Of a stretch of DNA of 64,000 nucleotides, positions 11,605 to 22,651 are shown piece after piece (position 1 is the first letter of the stretch; each line of letters begins with the position of its first letter). The DNA comes from Mytilinidion resinicola (Eukaryota; Ascomycota; Dothideomycetes; Mytilinidiales; Mytilinidiaceae), in contig NW_022985444.1 in assembly GCF_010093595.1 (NCBI RefSeq), forward strand, positions 1,549,539 to 1,613,538, given 5' to 3'. Below the pieces are notes generated by a model. The model worked only from the letters and a program-made list of their open reading frames with translations. It searched no databases and was not told the DNA's origin. The position numbers and the translations under genes are program-made.

Positions 11605-12644
11605 CGTGAAGCGTGAAGTACGAGACCAGTCATTAGTTTCGAAACAAATTCTGGGATTACTTGGTACATACAGCAGCCGACCAACTCCCGGGTCATCGGA
11701 TACTGATTTGCGTTGACGTCAACCGCATTCGTATTCGGTGCTTGGGTGGCCTGATGGTGAATATGCAGTGGTGGTACTACCTTCCTCGAAGGGAATATGC
11801 TTGAAATCCTGCCAGTTTCACACGCAATAATCGTACATCGACGCTTAAACCGATAAAGTCTTCGCCCCCGCAGTAACCTGCAATGCGATCTGGGCATGGA
11901 AGTGTCTCGAATAGATCTTCGAGAACTTCGAGAACTCTGACCAGAATTTCTGAAGCGCGAACATTTGCGAACTGAATGTGAAAATTGGGATATCCATGAT
12001 TGGTGTTTGGGTGTGACGTGCAAAAGAGAACTGTGCATTTACCTCTAAACTCTTACTTCTCAAGCAAGCCGTCTTCATCAAGCAAACCATTTCATCGAGC
12101 AAAGCTGGCTTCACATTCACCGGCCAGTCCCGGAGAATAATTGGGGACTGTGATTGGTGCATTTGGAATATAGATTACTCTCGTGTAAGACCCACCATGT
12201 ACAACACTTGCCCCGGGTACGACGCTATTCTTGGCAGACGCGAATAGGCAAGCGATTGACGTGCAGATAAGCGTTGGTCCGTCCGCGGCCAATCCCTTCG
12301 AGAAGCTTTGTTGGTTATGCTCCGGGGTAGATCCGTCCTGCCTCATTAGGCCGATGGCGACACGATCTTGGGACGGATCCCAGGACCAGTCATTGGGGCA
12401 GTTAGCAACGCGATGTAACGTGTTTTACGATAACGCCTTTATTCAAAGGAATTAGGAAGAATAGCGCCGTGCCTTGGATCAGCTTCGTAATGCCAATGTT
12501 TGCCAATGTTTGCCAATGTTCGCCACGGTTGCATCTTTATGATATAAAGGGCCTCGCATTCTACCATCCAAGTCCATATCACATCAGCCTACAATCACTT
12601 CGACTCATCAAACAACCAAACCCCAAATCCCCCAATCCACCAAC
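11605..12644. other. Divergent promoter region with a 10-base triplet repeat
   Basis: About 1 kb between the UstYa-like gene and the small secreted peptide gene, which point away from each other. TGCCAATGTT occurs three times in tandem at 12491-12520 and is followed by a TATAAAG box near 12543-12549, about 100 bases before the peptide start. I see no other gene. Confidence 0.6.
12491..12520 (+). repeat. Three tandem copies of a 10-base unit in a promoter
   Basis: TGCCAATGTT is repeated exactly three times, followed by a degenerate copy with a C. Each copy contains CCAAT, the binding core of the fungal CCAAT-binding complex, so the run could be a multiplied regulatory site upstream of the secreted peptide gene. 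Confidence 0.7.
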
Positions 12645-12845
12645 ATGCGTTTCTCCGGCATTGCCTTCGCCCTCACGGCCTTCCTCTCGGCCTTCGTCGC
12701 CGCCGCGCCCACCGCCAACAACGACATCGCTAAGCGTCTGCCTACTCCCGAGGAGTTCGAGGCTCTGGCCCCGGAACAGAAGAGGAAGGTCTACACTGCC
12801 TGGTACCGTGCTACCAACATCCTCCCTACCTCCGATGACGTTTAG
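12645..12845 (+). CDS. Small secreted protein with two Lys-Arg sites
   Basis: A 66-residue intronless frame. Residues 1 to about 21 form a clear signal peptide (MRFSGIAFALTAFLSAFVAAA). The mature part begins about PTANNDIAKR, then a proline- and glutamate-rich stretch (LPTPEEFEALAPEQKR), then KVYTAWYRATNILPTSDDV and a TAG. The two Lys-Arg pairs could be cut by the Kex2 protease, leaving a 19-residue C-terminal peptide with two Tyr and one Trp. There is no cysteine, which is unusual for an effector. A TATA box and a CCAAT-bearing triplet repeat lie upstream at sensible distances, supporting a real, possibly strongly regulated gene. Function is unknown. It may be a secreted peptide or a precursor for the neighbouring UstYa-like enzyme, but no repeated core sequence is present. 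Confidence 0.6.
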   Translation: MRFSGIAFALTAFLSAFVAAAPTANNDIAKRLPTPEEFEALAPEQKRKVYTAWYRATNILPTSDDV

Positions 12846-13193
12846 ATACATTCAGGTGTAAGTATAAGCATACAACTCTCACCCAGCTAGTGCATATACT
12901 CACTTTCAAATAGCTGACCTGTATTGGTGCCAATGCGCGTTGCCGCCTCTTCGAGAATTCATCAAGGCCACTGCGGGGTTATCTAAGGACTGTGCAAACT
13001 GAAGGATCTTTTTAATCAAAAAAGTCTTAGTACCGATCCGCTTCGCGGCATTTTCTATAACTATGCATCGCAAGCTATAATGCACCTAAACACTATACCC
13101 ATTGCTTGATGCTTGCCGAGTGTGAAATGTGCCTGCTTTTAGCCTGCCGTACCGCATGCTGTATTACTGGCTGTTCTCATCCCCCCTTCACAA
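12846..13193. other. Intergenic region between convergent genes
   Basis: Shared 3' flank of the secreted peptide gene and the GFA-type gene. I see nothing further. Confidence 0.5.
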
Positions 13194-13815
13194 TTAGTCG
13201 CTCCCACCAAGCACCTCCTCCGCGGTCCTCCCTGTAAACTCATCACACCTCAACGCCCAATCATTCGGCAGCGTAACCCACTTGGCTTTCTCCTTCAGAA
13301 AGATATGGCTCCCAATCTCCGGTAATTCACACCTCAGACTCGCCTCATCAATACTCCCCATGCTCACGCTCGTTTCCTCTGGATTTCTCTTATAGACCAT
13401 GAAAAGAGGTGTGCCACAGGCATTGCAGAATTGGCGCTCTGCAGCGTTGGAGAGGTTGAGGGTGTGCAAGGTGGTTGAGGCTTGAGCGGAGCTTGATTTT
13501 GGGGCGGTGATGGTGATGGTGAGGGCGTCGGTATGGACCTGGGCCCAGGGGATGCAACCGGAGCCGGAGAGTTGGCGGCAGGCGGCGCAGTAGCAGCAGC
13601 ATGCTGCTGAAGGAGCAGTCGTGCTGGTGTAGGTAATGCTACCGCACCGGCAGCCTCCCGAGAAGGCTACTTTGGAGTGGATGGGTAAGGCTTTGAATTC
13701 TGATTTGGGTTCTATCCACACAGTATGGTTAGCTTTGATAGGAATTATTCAAGGTAAGCTGGTGATTTAGGGAAGCGGTTTCACTTTCTCATCTTGAAAT
13801 ACCTGGAAAGGCCAT
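13194..13815 (-). CDS. GFA/CENP-V-type zinc protein
   Basis: Member of the GFA (glutathione-dependent formaldehyde-activating enzyme-like) superfamily. Cysteines are placed as in the zinc-binding beta-fold: GGCRCGSITY, CCCYCAACRQLSGSG and FCNACGTPLF, followed by SMGSIDE. The main exon is 13194-13711. It has no in-frame ATG, and its frame stops just upstream. A 13-base first exon at 13803-13815 (ATG GCC TTT CCA G) joins across an intron whose 3' end has GCTAAC and ATAG, giving MAFPEPKSEFKALP and 176 residues in total. That start is inferred. It lies only 17 bases after the methyltransferase stop, so the true 5' end may differ. Catalytic roles in this superfamily vary, and the actual reaction is unknown. 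Confidence 0.8.
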
Positions 13816-13831
13816 ATGGTATTGCAAATCA

Positions 13832-14701
13832 CTAACCTTCAACATCCTTCCTCCCAATCCCCAAAAACACCGTGTCCACCTCGTCCACCCACCCATTTAC
13901 CGCCTGTTTCTCCCATTCCTCCTTAAACAACCTTTTCGCCTCCGCCCTCTTCGCCTCACTCTCCTTAAACCCCCTACAAATCTCCTTATCAATTCCCTCC
14001 TCAAACAGCCTATCCGCCTCCTCAACTCCATACTTCTTATCCCCCTGCCCGCTCTGATTCTCCACGACCACCATCTCCTTTACCTCAACCCCACACTTCC
14101 GCATCACCTCCTCCAGCGACTCCGGGCCCTTCATCCACATGCGGTTATACAGCATAAACGCCCCCATCCTTCTCGCCGTCTTCTCCACGGTCCCGCTATA
14201 CGCCAGATTCTGCGGATGCGTGACATCCAACGCCACGAACCCCCCCGGCTTCAGGTACTGCACCCAATGCCCCAACGCCGCCACCGGGTCCTGGAAAAGC
14301 ACAAACATGCTCGCGCCCGTGATCCCGTCGAATCTCCCCTTCATCCCCGCCAGCTCCTTGATTCCGTCCAGGTCGGTCACGTCGTGCTCGTATAATGCCA
14401 CGTTCGCGTATTTCTCTGGCTCTGCGGCGAGTTTTGCACGCGCGACGGCGAGCATGCCGGGCGTGACGTCTATGCCTACGACGCGCCCGCTGGGCCCAAC
14501 GGCGGCGGCGAGTTGGTAGGTGAGGAGGCCGGTGCCGCAGGCTAGATCGAGGATTTTGAGCCCCGGGGAGAGGTGGGGGGATATGTGGGAGAAGAGGCGG
14601 ACGGTGAAGGAGGGGTGGTAGGATGAGTCATAGATAGGAGCACGGTGGGTGTAGAGGCGGATTGCGGAGGCGGATTGGGTTTCTGGGGTAGTTTCTGCCA
14701 T
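13832..14701 (-). CDS. Class I SAM-dependent methyltransferase
   Basis: Single exon, 289 residues, ATG at 14701. Motif I is ILDLACGTGLLTYQLA (about residues 50-65), with GRVVGIDVTPGMLAVAR next (motif II), then DVTDLDG, RFDGITGASMFVLFQDP and LKPGGFVALDVTHP. This is the Methyltransf_25/UbiE-like fold used for small-molecule methylation. The substrate is not predictable. The C-terminal third is a Lys/Glu-rich helical segment. It is transcribed in the same direction as the GFA-type gene directly downstream, whose proposed start is 17 bases past the stop. A donor-like GTTAGT overlaps the stop codon, so a spliced alternative end is conceivable. It may belong with the UstYa-like gene and secreted peptide nearby, or may be an unrelated tailoring enzyme. 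Confidence 0.87.
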   Translation of the reverse strand: MAETTPETQSASAIRLYTHRAPIYDSSYHPSFTVRLFSHISPHLSPGLKILDLACGTGLLTYQLAAAVGPSGRVVGIDVTPGMLAVARAKLAAEPEKYANVALYEHDVTDLDGIKELAGMKGRFDGITGASMFVLFQDPVAALGHWVQYLKPGGFVALDVTHPQNLAYSGTVEKTARRMGAFMLYNRMWMKGPESLEEVMRKCGVEVKEMVVVENQSGQGDKKYGVEEADRLFEEGIDKEICRGFKESEAKRAEAKRLFKEEWEKQAVNGWVDEVDTVFLGIGRKDVEG

Positions 14702-15943
14702 GCTGGATGGAAATGGAGGATTGGTTTTTGATGGAAGTGTGAGATTGACAGAGTAATGGGAAGAACTAGGACTGGTAGACTGGGCAATTTTGAAGAAATG
14801 GGGGAGTTTTGATGAGTGGAAAACTATGAGAGCAAGAGAAGGGGAGAGACTTTATTTGAACAGTAGCTCGGCTTTGAGAAATCAGGTAACGGGTTTGACG
14901 GGTTCGATGATGGATTGGCCCCCGCGGGGTGCTCTTGAATTAGCGAATGAGTCCGCTGAGTAACCTCACGATAGCTTAGTCGGATTGCTAGATGCGGCAA
15001 GCCTGCGGTGACTCTTCTCAGGCTGAGGGTTGATGAAATGCAGGGTGGATCAGCCGGGTTGCCGATGACGTGGGTGTCGATCTGCGGAGTAGGACAGCCT
15101 TGAAGCTTCCTGTCTTCGAGCAGTTCACAACTTCTGATGAGACACTTGGAAAGGAATAGTGTCTCGTTGTCGAGGCTGATGGAGATGGAGGCCGATATGT
15201 CTGACGTTGAAAGAAACTGGAAGCCTTGGAGGTGATAAAACTCGCCCACCAATCAGCGGCGTGTGACGACGACGCCACCGAAAAGCCTTTATTTCAACCT
15301 CGGAGTCATGGTAACATTTCGTATCCATTTATGGCAGAATGCTATTAGACCGCTAAGTCACGAAAGCCAAGTCCTCGAATGAATCGCATTATCGAACCTT
15401 CAAAAGCGAATGTCTAATTTCTCCCCATCTCTACATGCTACAACAACCTCCCCATCCAAAATTCCAAGCGTGTATGCCTCAACAACGAACTGATAGCAGT
15501 CCACCTTTATTCTTAGTATAGCCGACATAACAGAACCGAATGGACGACACAGATTTCTCCTTTCCGCAAGATGGCAGGGCTAAATCCAAATATTCAATCA
15601 CGGGTGAAGAGCAACTTCCGCCAAACTCGCGCCTCCTAAACAGCCTCAACATGGCGATACCGATTGCCTTCAATCGTTCTCAGTGGCAAGTAAGAGGCTA
15701 CGTGTTTCTCACAGAATCCACCGCTGAAGAAGCCGTCTGGCTCTAATGTCAATGAATGAGTGCCTCGAATGTCGTGGACATAAGCTCCGAGTTTAGCGAA
15801 GGGTTGAGCCAAATTATCTTTAGCATGTACCCGATCCATGCAATCCTCTAGAGGGAGTTCGATCTGCAAGATTGATGTGTTGGATGAAATCTGATGGGAG
15901 GTGGAATGCGAGAAGATGCATGTGACCACCACATCTTAATGTG
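14702..15943. other. Intergenic region
   Basis: About 1.2 kb: promoter of the methyltransferase, then sequence without a supportable gene up to the HET pseudogene. Several short open frames overlap here, but none has recognisable content. Confidence 0.5.
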
Positions 15944-18373
15944 TCAACGAAGAACAAATTCTTCCTTTGTCATGCCTTCGTCGATGTTCTCTCCAATGCA
16001 GCAGCCAACTCGCCTCCACTCACTAGCTATCTCTTCAACAACTAGGTAAATTGTCTTTGGCTCCACCGACTCGATATAATTTGAACCTCTTTCTTGGGGA
16101 GGTTCGCACCATTCGGGCCATGCGCACTGATTGATCTTGATCATCTTCCAATAGGGATTCCGCACTATACACTCTCCAAAGCTGAGGGAGACTTCAAGAA
16201 GGGATTCCGAAGAGTCCATATGAAACGGGAAGGTGTGTTCATTCTCCCCAATTCGAATGTGAATGGCCCGCTGAAGCTCTGGGTAGTCATAAGAACGTCT
16301 CAACATCCTGATAATGGTGAGCTTGGTTGTGTTTATGGAGAAGGCGCTTATTATGAGCTGCGGATGCACAATGTCTTCTGGAACTACGTTCCTATCTCTA
16401 AGGCGCCACATATCAGCTACGGAATCCCATGATGTAGCGAGACTCTTGCTGAAGATAGAGATCTGGACATTACAGTCCTTGTTGGCTTGAAATAAGTCAG
16501 GCGATTCACTGGGTCCATCTGGATCCTGGAAGAACTTGACAGACACTTTTTTCATGCTGGCCCAGGACCAGGTTGGTGACTGTCTGCGCCGATCCGAAGT
16601 GGATACTTTTCTGGTATACCAACAAAGTCCTTTCAGGAACGCTGTAGTAACAAGAAAAGTTGCTTCGAGCTCGTCTTTCGAATTTTCGACATCTTTGCAA
16701 AGAATGTGTCCCTGTCGAGGAATGAACGGAATTCCCTAGAAGGAGTCGAAGGGAGCTCGAACTAGAAGGCCTCGGAACGCATTCAAAGCATCCGAGTCGT
16801 ATGCGAGGGAACGAAGCAGATACATCCGAATATAAGACTCTAGAAGTTGTAAGGGGGACTCAGGTGCTTGATGCAATTTCGTAGCGTTGGCGGTGGATAG
16901 GTCGAAGAGGTTGCGTAAAGTTATTTCTTGTGATCTAGGATCCCGAATGGCCGGCATAGTAGGAAGTGTCTCGGTGCGTAGTGTAGTTTTGCAGAGGAAA
17001 AATGTTTGTGAATAGGAGAAAATTAGGCACCGGGAAGAGAGCAGCGCTTCCTGCAAGGTCCACCCCCGAGTCGCCCATATACTTGTCCGGAGCTGGTGAG
17101 TTATATCTGGAAGCGTTGACAATAAGACACGGCTCCCGCTAATTGAAGCTGTAGGCTGCCTAGCTCGGGTTCGAGCATGAAGCGAATTAGTTCCGCTGCC
17201 AACAATCCCATACCGATTGTTTTTGCCTGCAGCTGCAACCATAATAATAGCAGCACCCTCATATATTCAATGCATCATCCCAATTATCTTGTGTTTTTCC
17301 TCTTAATTGTCTTGATTGATACAGTATTGATCTACCCATAGGAAGCGAAACCCTTAGGAAGCGAAACCCTAAAGCCCCGGTTACCACTACTACATCCTTA
17401 ATAGTCCTAGGAGCATGTTGAATGCGGAAGCTGGGTCCACTTCTTCTGGGTTTCATCAAATAAGTTGACAAGCGAGAGCGTGAAAGTGCGCCCCATACAT
17501 AGCTCAGAGCAACGTAATCGGACTCCTGCGGCTTCTCCACTAATAGCCCCGAGTGGCAGTCGATGACTCTCAGACTTGCAATTTCCTCAGACGTCTAGGT
17601 CTTGGCACGACATTCTGCGTGTTCGTTGCGGCAGGGATCGATCCAGCGCTTTGCTTTTTCATAATCAAATCTTCTTCGATCTAGTACGCTTGCCAGGAAA
17701 GGCATATGGCATTTCGGATGAGGCGCTCCAGCGGCTTGCATGATAATGCCATCTCGACGATGATGTGAGAACTCTAAATTCATGCGCTTGTACTGTTTCT
17801 AGTCAGGTCAAATGTGACGGCTAAGCCCATGGCGAATCGTTCCGGATGATAGTAGATCGCATTCTCTATTTCAACTTGATTCAGAAGATTGACCGCGTAA
17901 ATCGCGAAAAAGCCATGAGGGATGACATCGGAATAACACTTAGGGTCCCAGTTGCGTGGATAACCAGCTATCTTTTTTCGAATTGCGTGCGCCAACAACC
18001 TGCACATAGCGCATCGTTGGTAGCATTTCCATGTAGAAAAGTCACTTATGTGACGTATATCCACCCGTTGGACAAAATCGTCGGGTTCGAAAATGACATC
18101 AAATTTCTTGTCATAGTGCTCGCAGCTAGGACAGAGATAATATTGCGAATTTTTTCCGCATCTTAGCAGTCGTCTGACATGGATGGTGATTTGTGTGAGT
18201 GATCGCTTTTGTTCAGACTTTCTTCTTTGATCTGGAAAATACGCAGTTGGGAGAGTCTCTTTGGAATGTATTTTCTCCCAGTAAAGGTGTGCCGTTAGAT
18301 ATCGATTTTTTGCTGCGAGAGTGTTTCTTACGTTACTTCCTCCGCTATGATCAGACTCAGATGATGATGCCAT
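15944..18373 (-). pseudogene. HET-domain protein pseudogene
   Basis: Remains of a heterokaryon-incompatibility (HET) domain gene. The N-terminal frame runs from ATG 18373 to about 17790, with a CxxC pair (YLCPSCEH) and CAMCRLL. A frameshift follows, then an in-frame TAG (about 17595), then the HET block DYVALSYVWG and RTIKDVVVVTGALGFRFL. A 16-base tandem duplication (17341-17372) throws the frame. After it the expected FLWVDQYCINQ continues in another frame but is cut by TAA (17303-17305) and TGA (17267-17269). The domain resumes with YEGAAIIMVAAAG and WATRGWTLQEALLSSRCLIF, meets TAG at 16736-16738, and runs open to 15944 (TWSWASMKK). No splice scheme removes all of these breaks, so the gene is dead. 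HET proteins normally trigger cell death after fusion of unlike strains. Confidence 0.85.
17341..17372 (-). repeat. 16-base tandem duplication inside the HET pseudogene
   Basis: GGAAGCGAAACCCTTA is followed at once by GGAAGCGAAACCCTAA on the plus strand. On the coding strand this repeats the codons for GFRFL. Sixteen bases shift the frame, so the duplication alone would inactivate the gene. Confidence 0.9.
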
Positions 18374-19339
18374 GGGTATAAAGCTAACTAAATGAGTTAT
18401 GAATGAAGATGGGAGAGAGAGAATTTTACATTAAGCGAGTTTAGAGCTCAAACCGAGAGACTAGAACGAGCATAGGAGGTTTACGTTCGCGTTGATGATG
18501 ATTAGGACCTGTTTAGTGTTGGAGATACTGCTGCCTACGAGATCGTCTGGGAGTAGGCAGCGAAGGAACGCCGCAATCGTGAGCAAATGGTTCCCCTCAA
18601 AGGTTGTTCCTATCTAGGAGAAACTCAAGCGGGAGTAAAAGCTGCGCAAGTTTCTTTTCAATAAAAGAGTGGGTGTAGGATCTCCGCAAGCTGAAGTGAT
18701 GAGACGACGTTCCAAAACTTGGCGAGCTCAGCTCCACCAGCAAAAGCAAAGTATTCTACGGGTGTTTATACAGTCACATAAATGAGTACCTAGCCTATAC
18801 GACGAGCCATTGCCATGCCGTTTAGTTTAGTCTCTATGCCAGCTGATATAGCATAGTGACGTAATTTGTTAGTATTACGTGACATACGTATCTCTAGAAC
18901 GTTAGCCGTGTCCCTATCTAGCTCTGGGGCTCAAAAAAAAACGAGTCCTTGGTAAATGTGTCAGCGTCAAATTAGCCAAATAGCTAAAAGATATTCCTAG
19001 AAAAACTAGAGTGCAAATCTCAGGGTTCCATGGTGTTTCGTTGCGGTGCTAGGAATATGAGCAGATCGACGCTGTCCATAAAACTCGTGATTTAGCTCGA
19101 CATAGCTCCCGCAGCGTCGCGTTTCAGGTTTTCAGACACTCTTATAAGCGATGAGTTGTAGAATCCGCCTCCGAATAAACCGTTCAGCTGCAGTGTTAAT
19201 GAATGAGTGTCTTGATTGCCTTGGCCATAAGCTCCAAGGGCCCTACTATAACAAACTTTCAAACCCTCCTCTTACAGCAATGCGCGCATATGTAAGACGC
19301 AGCCTTTTCTCCATCTTCTGCCTTCGATCCCAACTCTCT
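18374..19339. other. Intergenic region
   Basis: Nearly 1 kb, AT-rich between 18780 and 19010, with no supportable gene. The left part is the former promoter of the HET gene and the right part is the 3' flank of the GPI ethanolamine phosphotransferase gene. Confidence 0.5.
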
Positions 19340-22300
19340 TCACCATCGTCCAACCCACCAAACCACACTGCCCCACCCCACATTAATCCCCAAATGAAAA
19401 GCCAGGCCCCACGCCATCGCGTACAGATACTTCGGACTAAACACCGTCCAGATAAATAAATGCGTGCGAAGCACCGTGCAAGCGACCTGCACTGCCAGCA
19501 AACCCGTAGCCGTAAATAGCGTCAAGAGGGCTAGATGGTTGAAGAACAATCTCTCTTCCCCGCTCGCATTTTCCCCCACCTTCTCATTCTTATTAGGCGT
19601 CGAGGTTGCAACAGCTAAACTATGCAACTGCTGGCGCTCAGCAGCGACCCATGATTTGATTTTCTTGTCTTGTTGTTCGTGAGTCTGACTAGCTTCGGCG
19701 ATGTCGCTATCGTGAACCGAGAGGAGTAGAGTCCCGTAGCTGGCCCAGTAGATTGGCCCTGCCCAATTTGAGGCGAAGAGCATGAAGCCGACGGCGAGGA
19801 CGTTGTAACCCGAGACGCCGTTGTAAGCGTTTGAGAGGTCAATGGAGGAGATGGCGTTGCTATTCCCAAGGGCAAAGAAAGAGACGTGGGAGAGAACAAG
19901 AGTGGAAAGCGTTATCTGGGTGGGTGTGAGGCCGAGGTGTGCTAGACAGAAGTCATATCAGTGAATCGGACGTGATGATTGAAGAGCAGTCCCGTGGAAA
20001 AAAAGATCGCCTTACCGAGGAAGAAAAGCATCGCGCGGAAGAGGAGGTAAAGGGGGATGTTTTGTGCTCGAGTTTGAGTAATTAGGAAGAGGCTTAGGAA
20101 GTCGAATAGAGAGGCAGCGAGACCTATTTCATGTAAGCCTTGAAAATACGTGCACATATTGATACAGAACAACTAACTCCCACTTCCCCGTGCACCCTTC
20201 CTCGCCCTCGATTTTCTCCACTCGTTGATAGTAAGCCAGAGAAGGCTTCCTCCGATCCCCCAGAATATGGCTCTTGAGATCGCAACGAGGGACAAACTGT
20301 CCACCCAGTCTAGTAACGCGCTAGTCATCCCCTCAACTAGCTCGGGCGCATCTTTCGCTGTGAAACCAAGCTTGAAGAGGAAAGCTGTGAATCCTAGTGG
20401 CATCATCACAAGAGCGCCAATTAACTTATGGGCTTCGGAAATGCCGTTTTCAGAGTCATCTTCGGATTCGGAGACAGATCTTGCTACTTGTCGAGATAAG
20501 CGAAGCGTGGTCGCGAGATATGTTGCGCCGATGAGACTCCATAGCATCAACGGGTTGTTGAGGAAGTCGCTGTGAACGATGTCAGGCGCGCCGGCGTACT
20601 TTTGGCCTGTCTGGTTCCAGCGGCGCATAATGCGGACACATATGAGTAGCATGAGTGCCGGGTGCAGGGCGAAGGACTCTTGCTCTTTCTTTCGGGATCT
20701 AACATATGGTTGGCTCAATATGTTCGATTCAAATCGAGAATAGCTGGCTGCTGCTTACCTATAGATAAAGAGGTAGAAGAACCAGGCCGAGGTAGCCCAA
20801 TACCAGAAGTGTTGCTCTTCTTCCACATAGCTGCTCGCGAACATCATGATGCCATATAGTAGTACGTAAAGGGCGAAGAAAACACCGGTCGAGTTGGGCT
20901 TAGACAATGACCTCATCATCGAAAGAAGTGTGAGGACGACGGAGACGGACGCAATAGAGCATCCTATGATAAGGCGCGAGACGTCGTAGTTGCTGGCGGT
21001 GCTGCTCATTACATCTTGTGCCTTTCTGCAGAACTGGAGCTAGTTAGCCTATCATATCTTGCGCATAGTGGTTCAAAGCCTCGAATAATTGGGACGATGC
21101 AGACTCAAACGTACTTCGAGGAGATGATTGAGGCCCACATCGGCAATGAATTCCTCGTTGTATGCTGCCACAATTTGAAGGATTCTTTTCCAATCGCACG
21201 CTAGCTCATCGCCGGTCGATAGGCCAGTGCAAGCTGACAGAAAAACGCTCGGGTCATGCTCAAAATCAGAGCTGGGGAAAGTGGCCTTGACTATAGTATT
21301 GATCTGTCTTGCGTTGCCAAGGAGAAGTTGAGCGCGATCGACGCCTGAGGTTCTTTATTTTAGTGACCTAAACTCTGTGAACATATAGATGGGGAGAGCT
21401 TTTACCTTTATCCCAGAACTGCAAGAGGTCGGGGATGAAGACTCCTAGATTATTCAGAGGAACAGGGAATCCGAGCAATCCAGCTAAGGTCGGAGCAATA
21501 TCAGATTGCTCAACCTTAGTGTAGTAGTCAAAGTCCTGGCTTGGCGTCGTCGGACATTCTACTCCAGGTGTAATCATCTTCAACTTGGGTGATATGAAGA
21601 CCAAAGCAGGTGATGTTTCCCCAGGGGCAGATCCGCCATGATTGCCGCCATCGTTCATACCATGATCTCCGGCGAGGACGAATAGAGCGTTTTCAAGGTG
21701 AGTCTCACCTTCAATAGCTTCGTAGATTTGCTGGACTATTCCGTCCATTTCGATTTGCTTTGGGATCATATTGGGACTGGCCTGTGTTAGCTCCATGCCG
21801 CCTGGCAGAGGACGTGCTGAAATACCTGTTAGGACCGGCCTTGTGTCCAATATGGTCAAGTCCTAGGTAGTGCATGATCATAGCATTCCAATCACTATTC
21901 AGAAGTTCTCCGGGGACATGCCGGGTCACATTGTTGTCAACCTCTGTAAAGTCCTGCCATTGGTGTCTCAGTTCTACGGCTCTACATACACGGGGATTGC
22001 CGCAAGCGCCACTGACCGAAACGAAAAAGCTCGACGTCCCATCGGCGCGGCTAAAAGTGTCTGGAAACAGCTTGAGCCAGGTGTCATCGCCGTACATGAC
22101 TAGTTTTCCGCCCTCCTTTGCCTTCAATTGGGCCAGCCAGGTGTCTTGGTGTGCGAGAGTAGACGTCGTGTCGGACTCGGCGAAGTTGAGGATCACGTCT
22201 AGGAAGGACGGTATAGAGCCAGTCGTGATGGCCTTCACGCGAGGCATGGTAATGGTGGGAGAGGTGGCATGGGCGGTGAAGGGGATGGCTGCGCCAGAAG

Positions 22301-22651
22301 AAATGAGACTGCGTTCAATTAGCTTGGGGAATATAGAGCTGTAGATTGAAGGCATACCTTTGAGTGAACTTGAATCCTGACTTCTCTGAATACACGAAAT
22401 CACTGCATATTGTCAGCACTAGGAGCTCGAATGACCTTGAACGGTAGGCACCTTCGAAGAGCATCAACGACCATGAAGATGACCTTGTCGAACGGAGCCT
22501 CTGGTGGCGCTCCATATCTAGTGTCCTCATATTTTGCAAGACCGGGTAAAAAGGGCTTATAGGGAAAGAAAGCCGTAGCAAATATTAGAATAGACGTAGG
22601 AAGAATTAGGTTCGCTGCTGTGAGAAACAGCGAGTCTGCGCGGACTCCCAT
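19340..22651 (-). CDS. LAS21: GPI ethanolamine phosphotransferase 2
   Basis: LAS21/GPI7/PIG-G family, which adds ethanolamine phosphate to the second mannose of GPI anchors in the ER membrane. Ten exons (coding order): 22651-22452, 22402-22358, 22308-22017, 21953-21826, 21776-21406, 21344-21115, 21021-20759, 20698-20178, 20123-20016 and 19941-19340. All phases agree and give 919 residues. An N-terminal membrane segment is followed by the metal-dependent phosphodiesterase core: KVIFMVVDALRSDFVYS (metal Asp and nucleophile region), SPTITMPRVKAITTGSIPSF, MHYLGLDHIGHKAGPN, LAGDHGMNDGGNHGGSAPGE and KVEQSDIAPTLAGLLGFPVP. The C-terminal half has many membrane helices, ending WWVGRW. All introns are short GT..AG. 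The gene looks intact and is housekeeping. Confidence 0.93.

Noticed and set aside
14824..15328. Minus-strand frames of up to 142 codons upstream of the methyltransferase
   Set aside because: They overlap one another in different frames without recognisable content.
15636..15932. Minus-strand 98-codon frame next to the HET relic, considered as its C-terminus
   Set aside because: It does not continue the HET gene frame and has no HET-like wording.
15944..18373. HET locus as an intact multi-intron gene
   Set aside because: The breaks fall inside conserved HET blocks and lack GT..AG pairs that would restore the frame.
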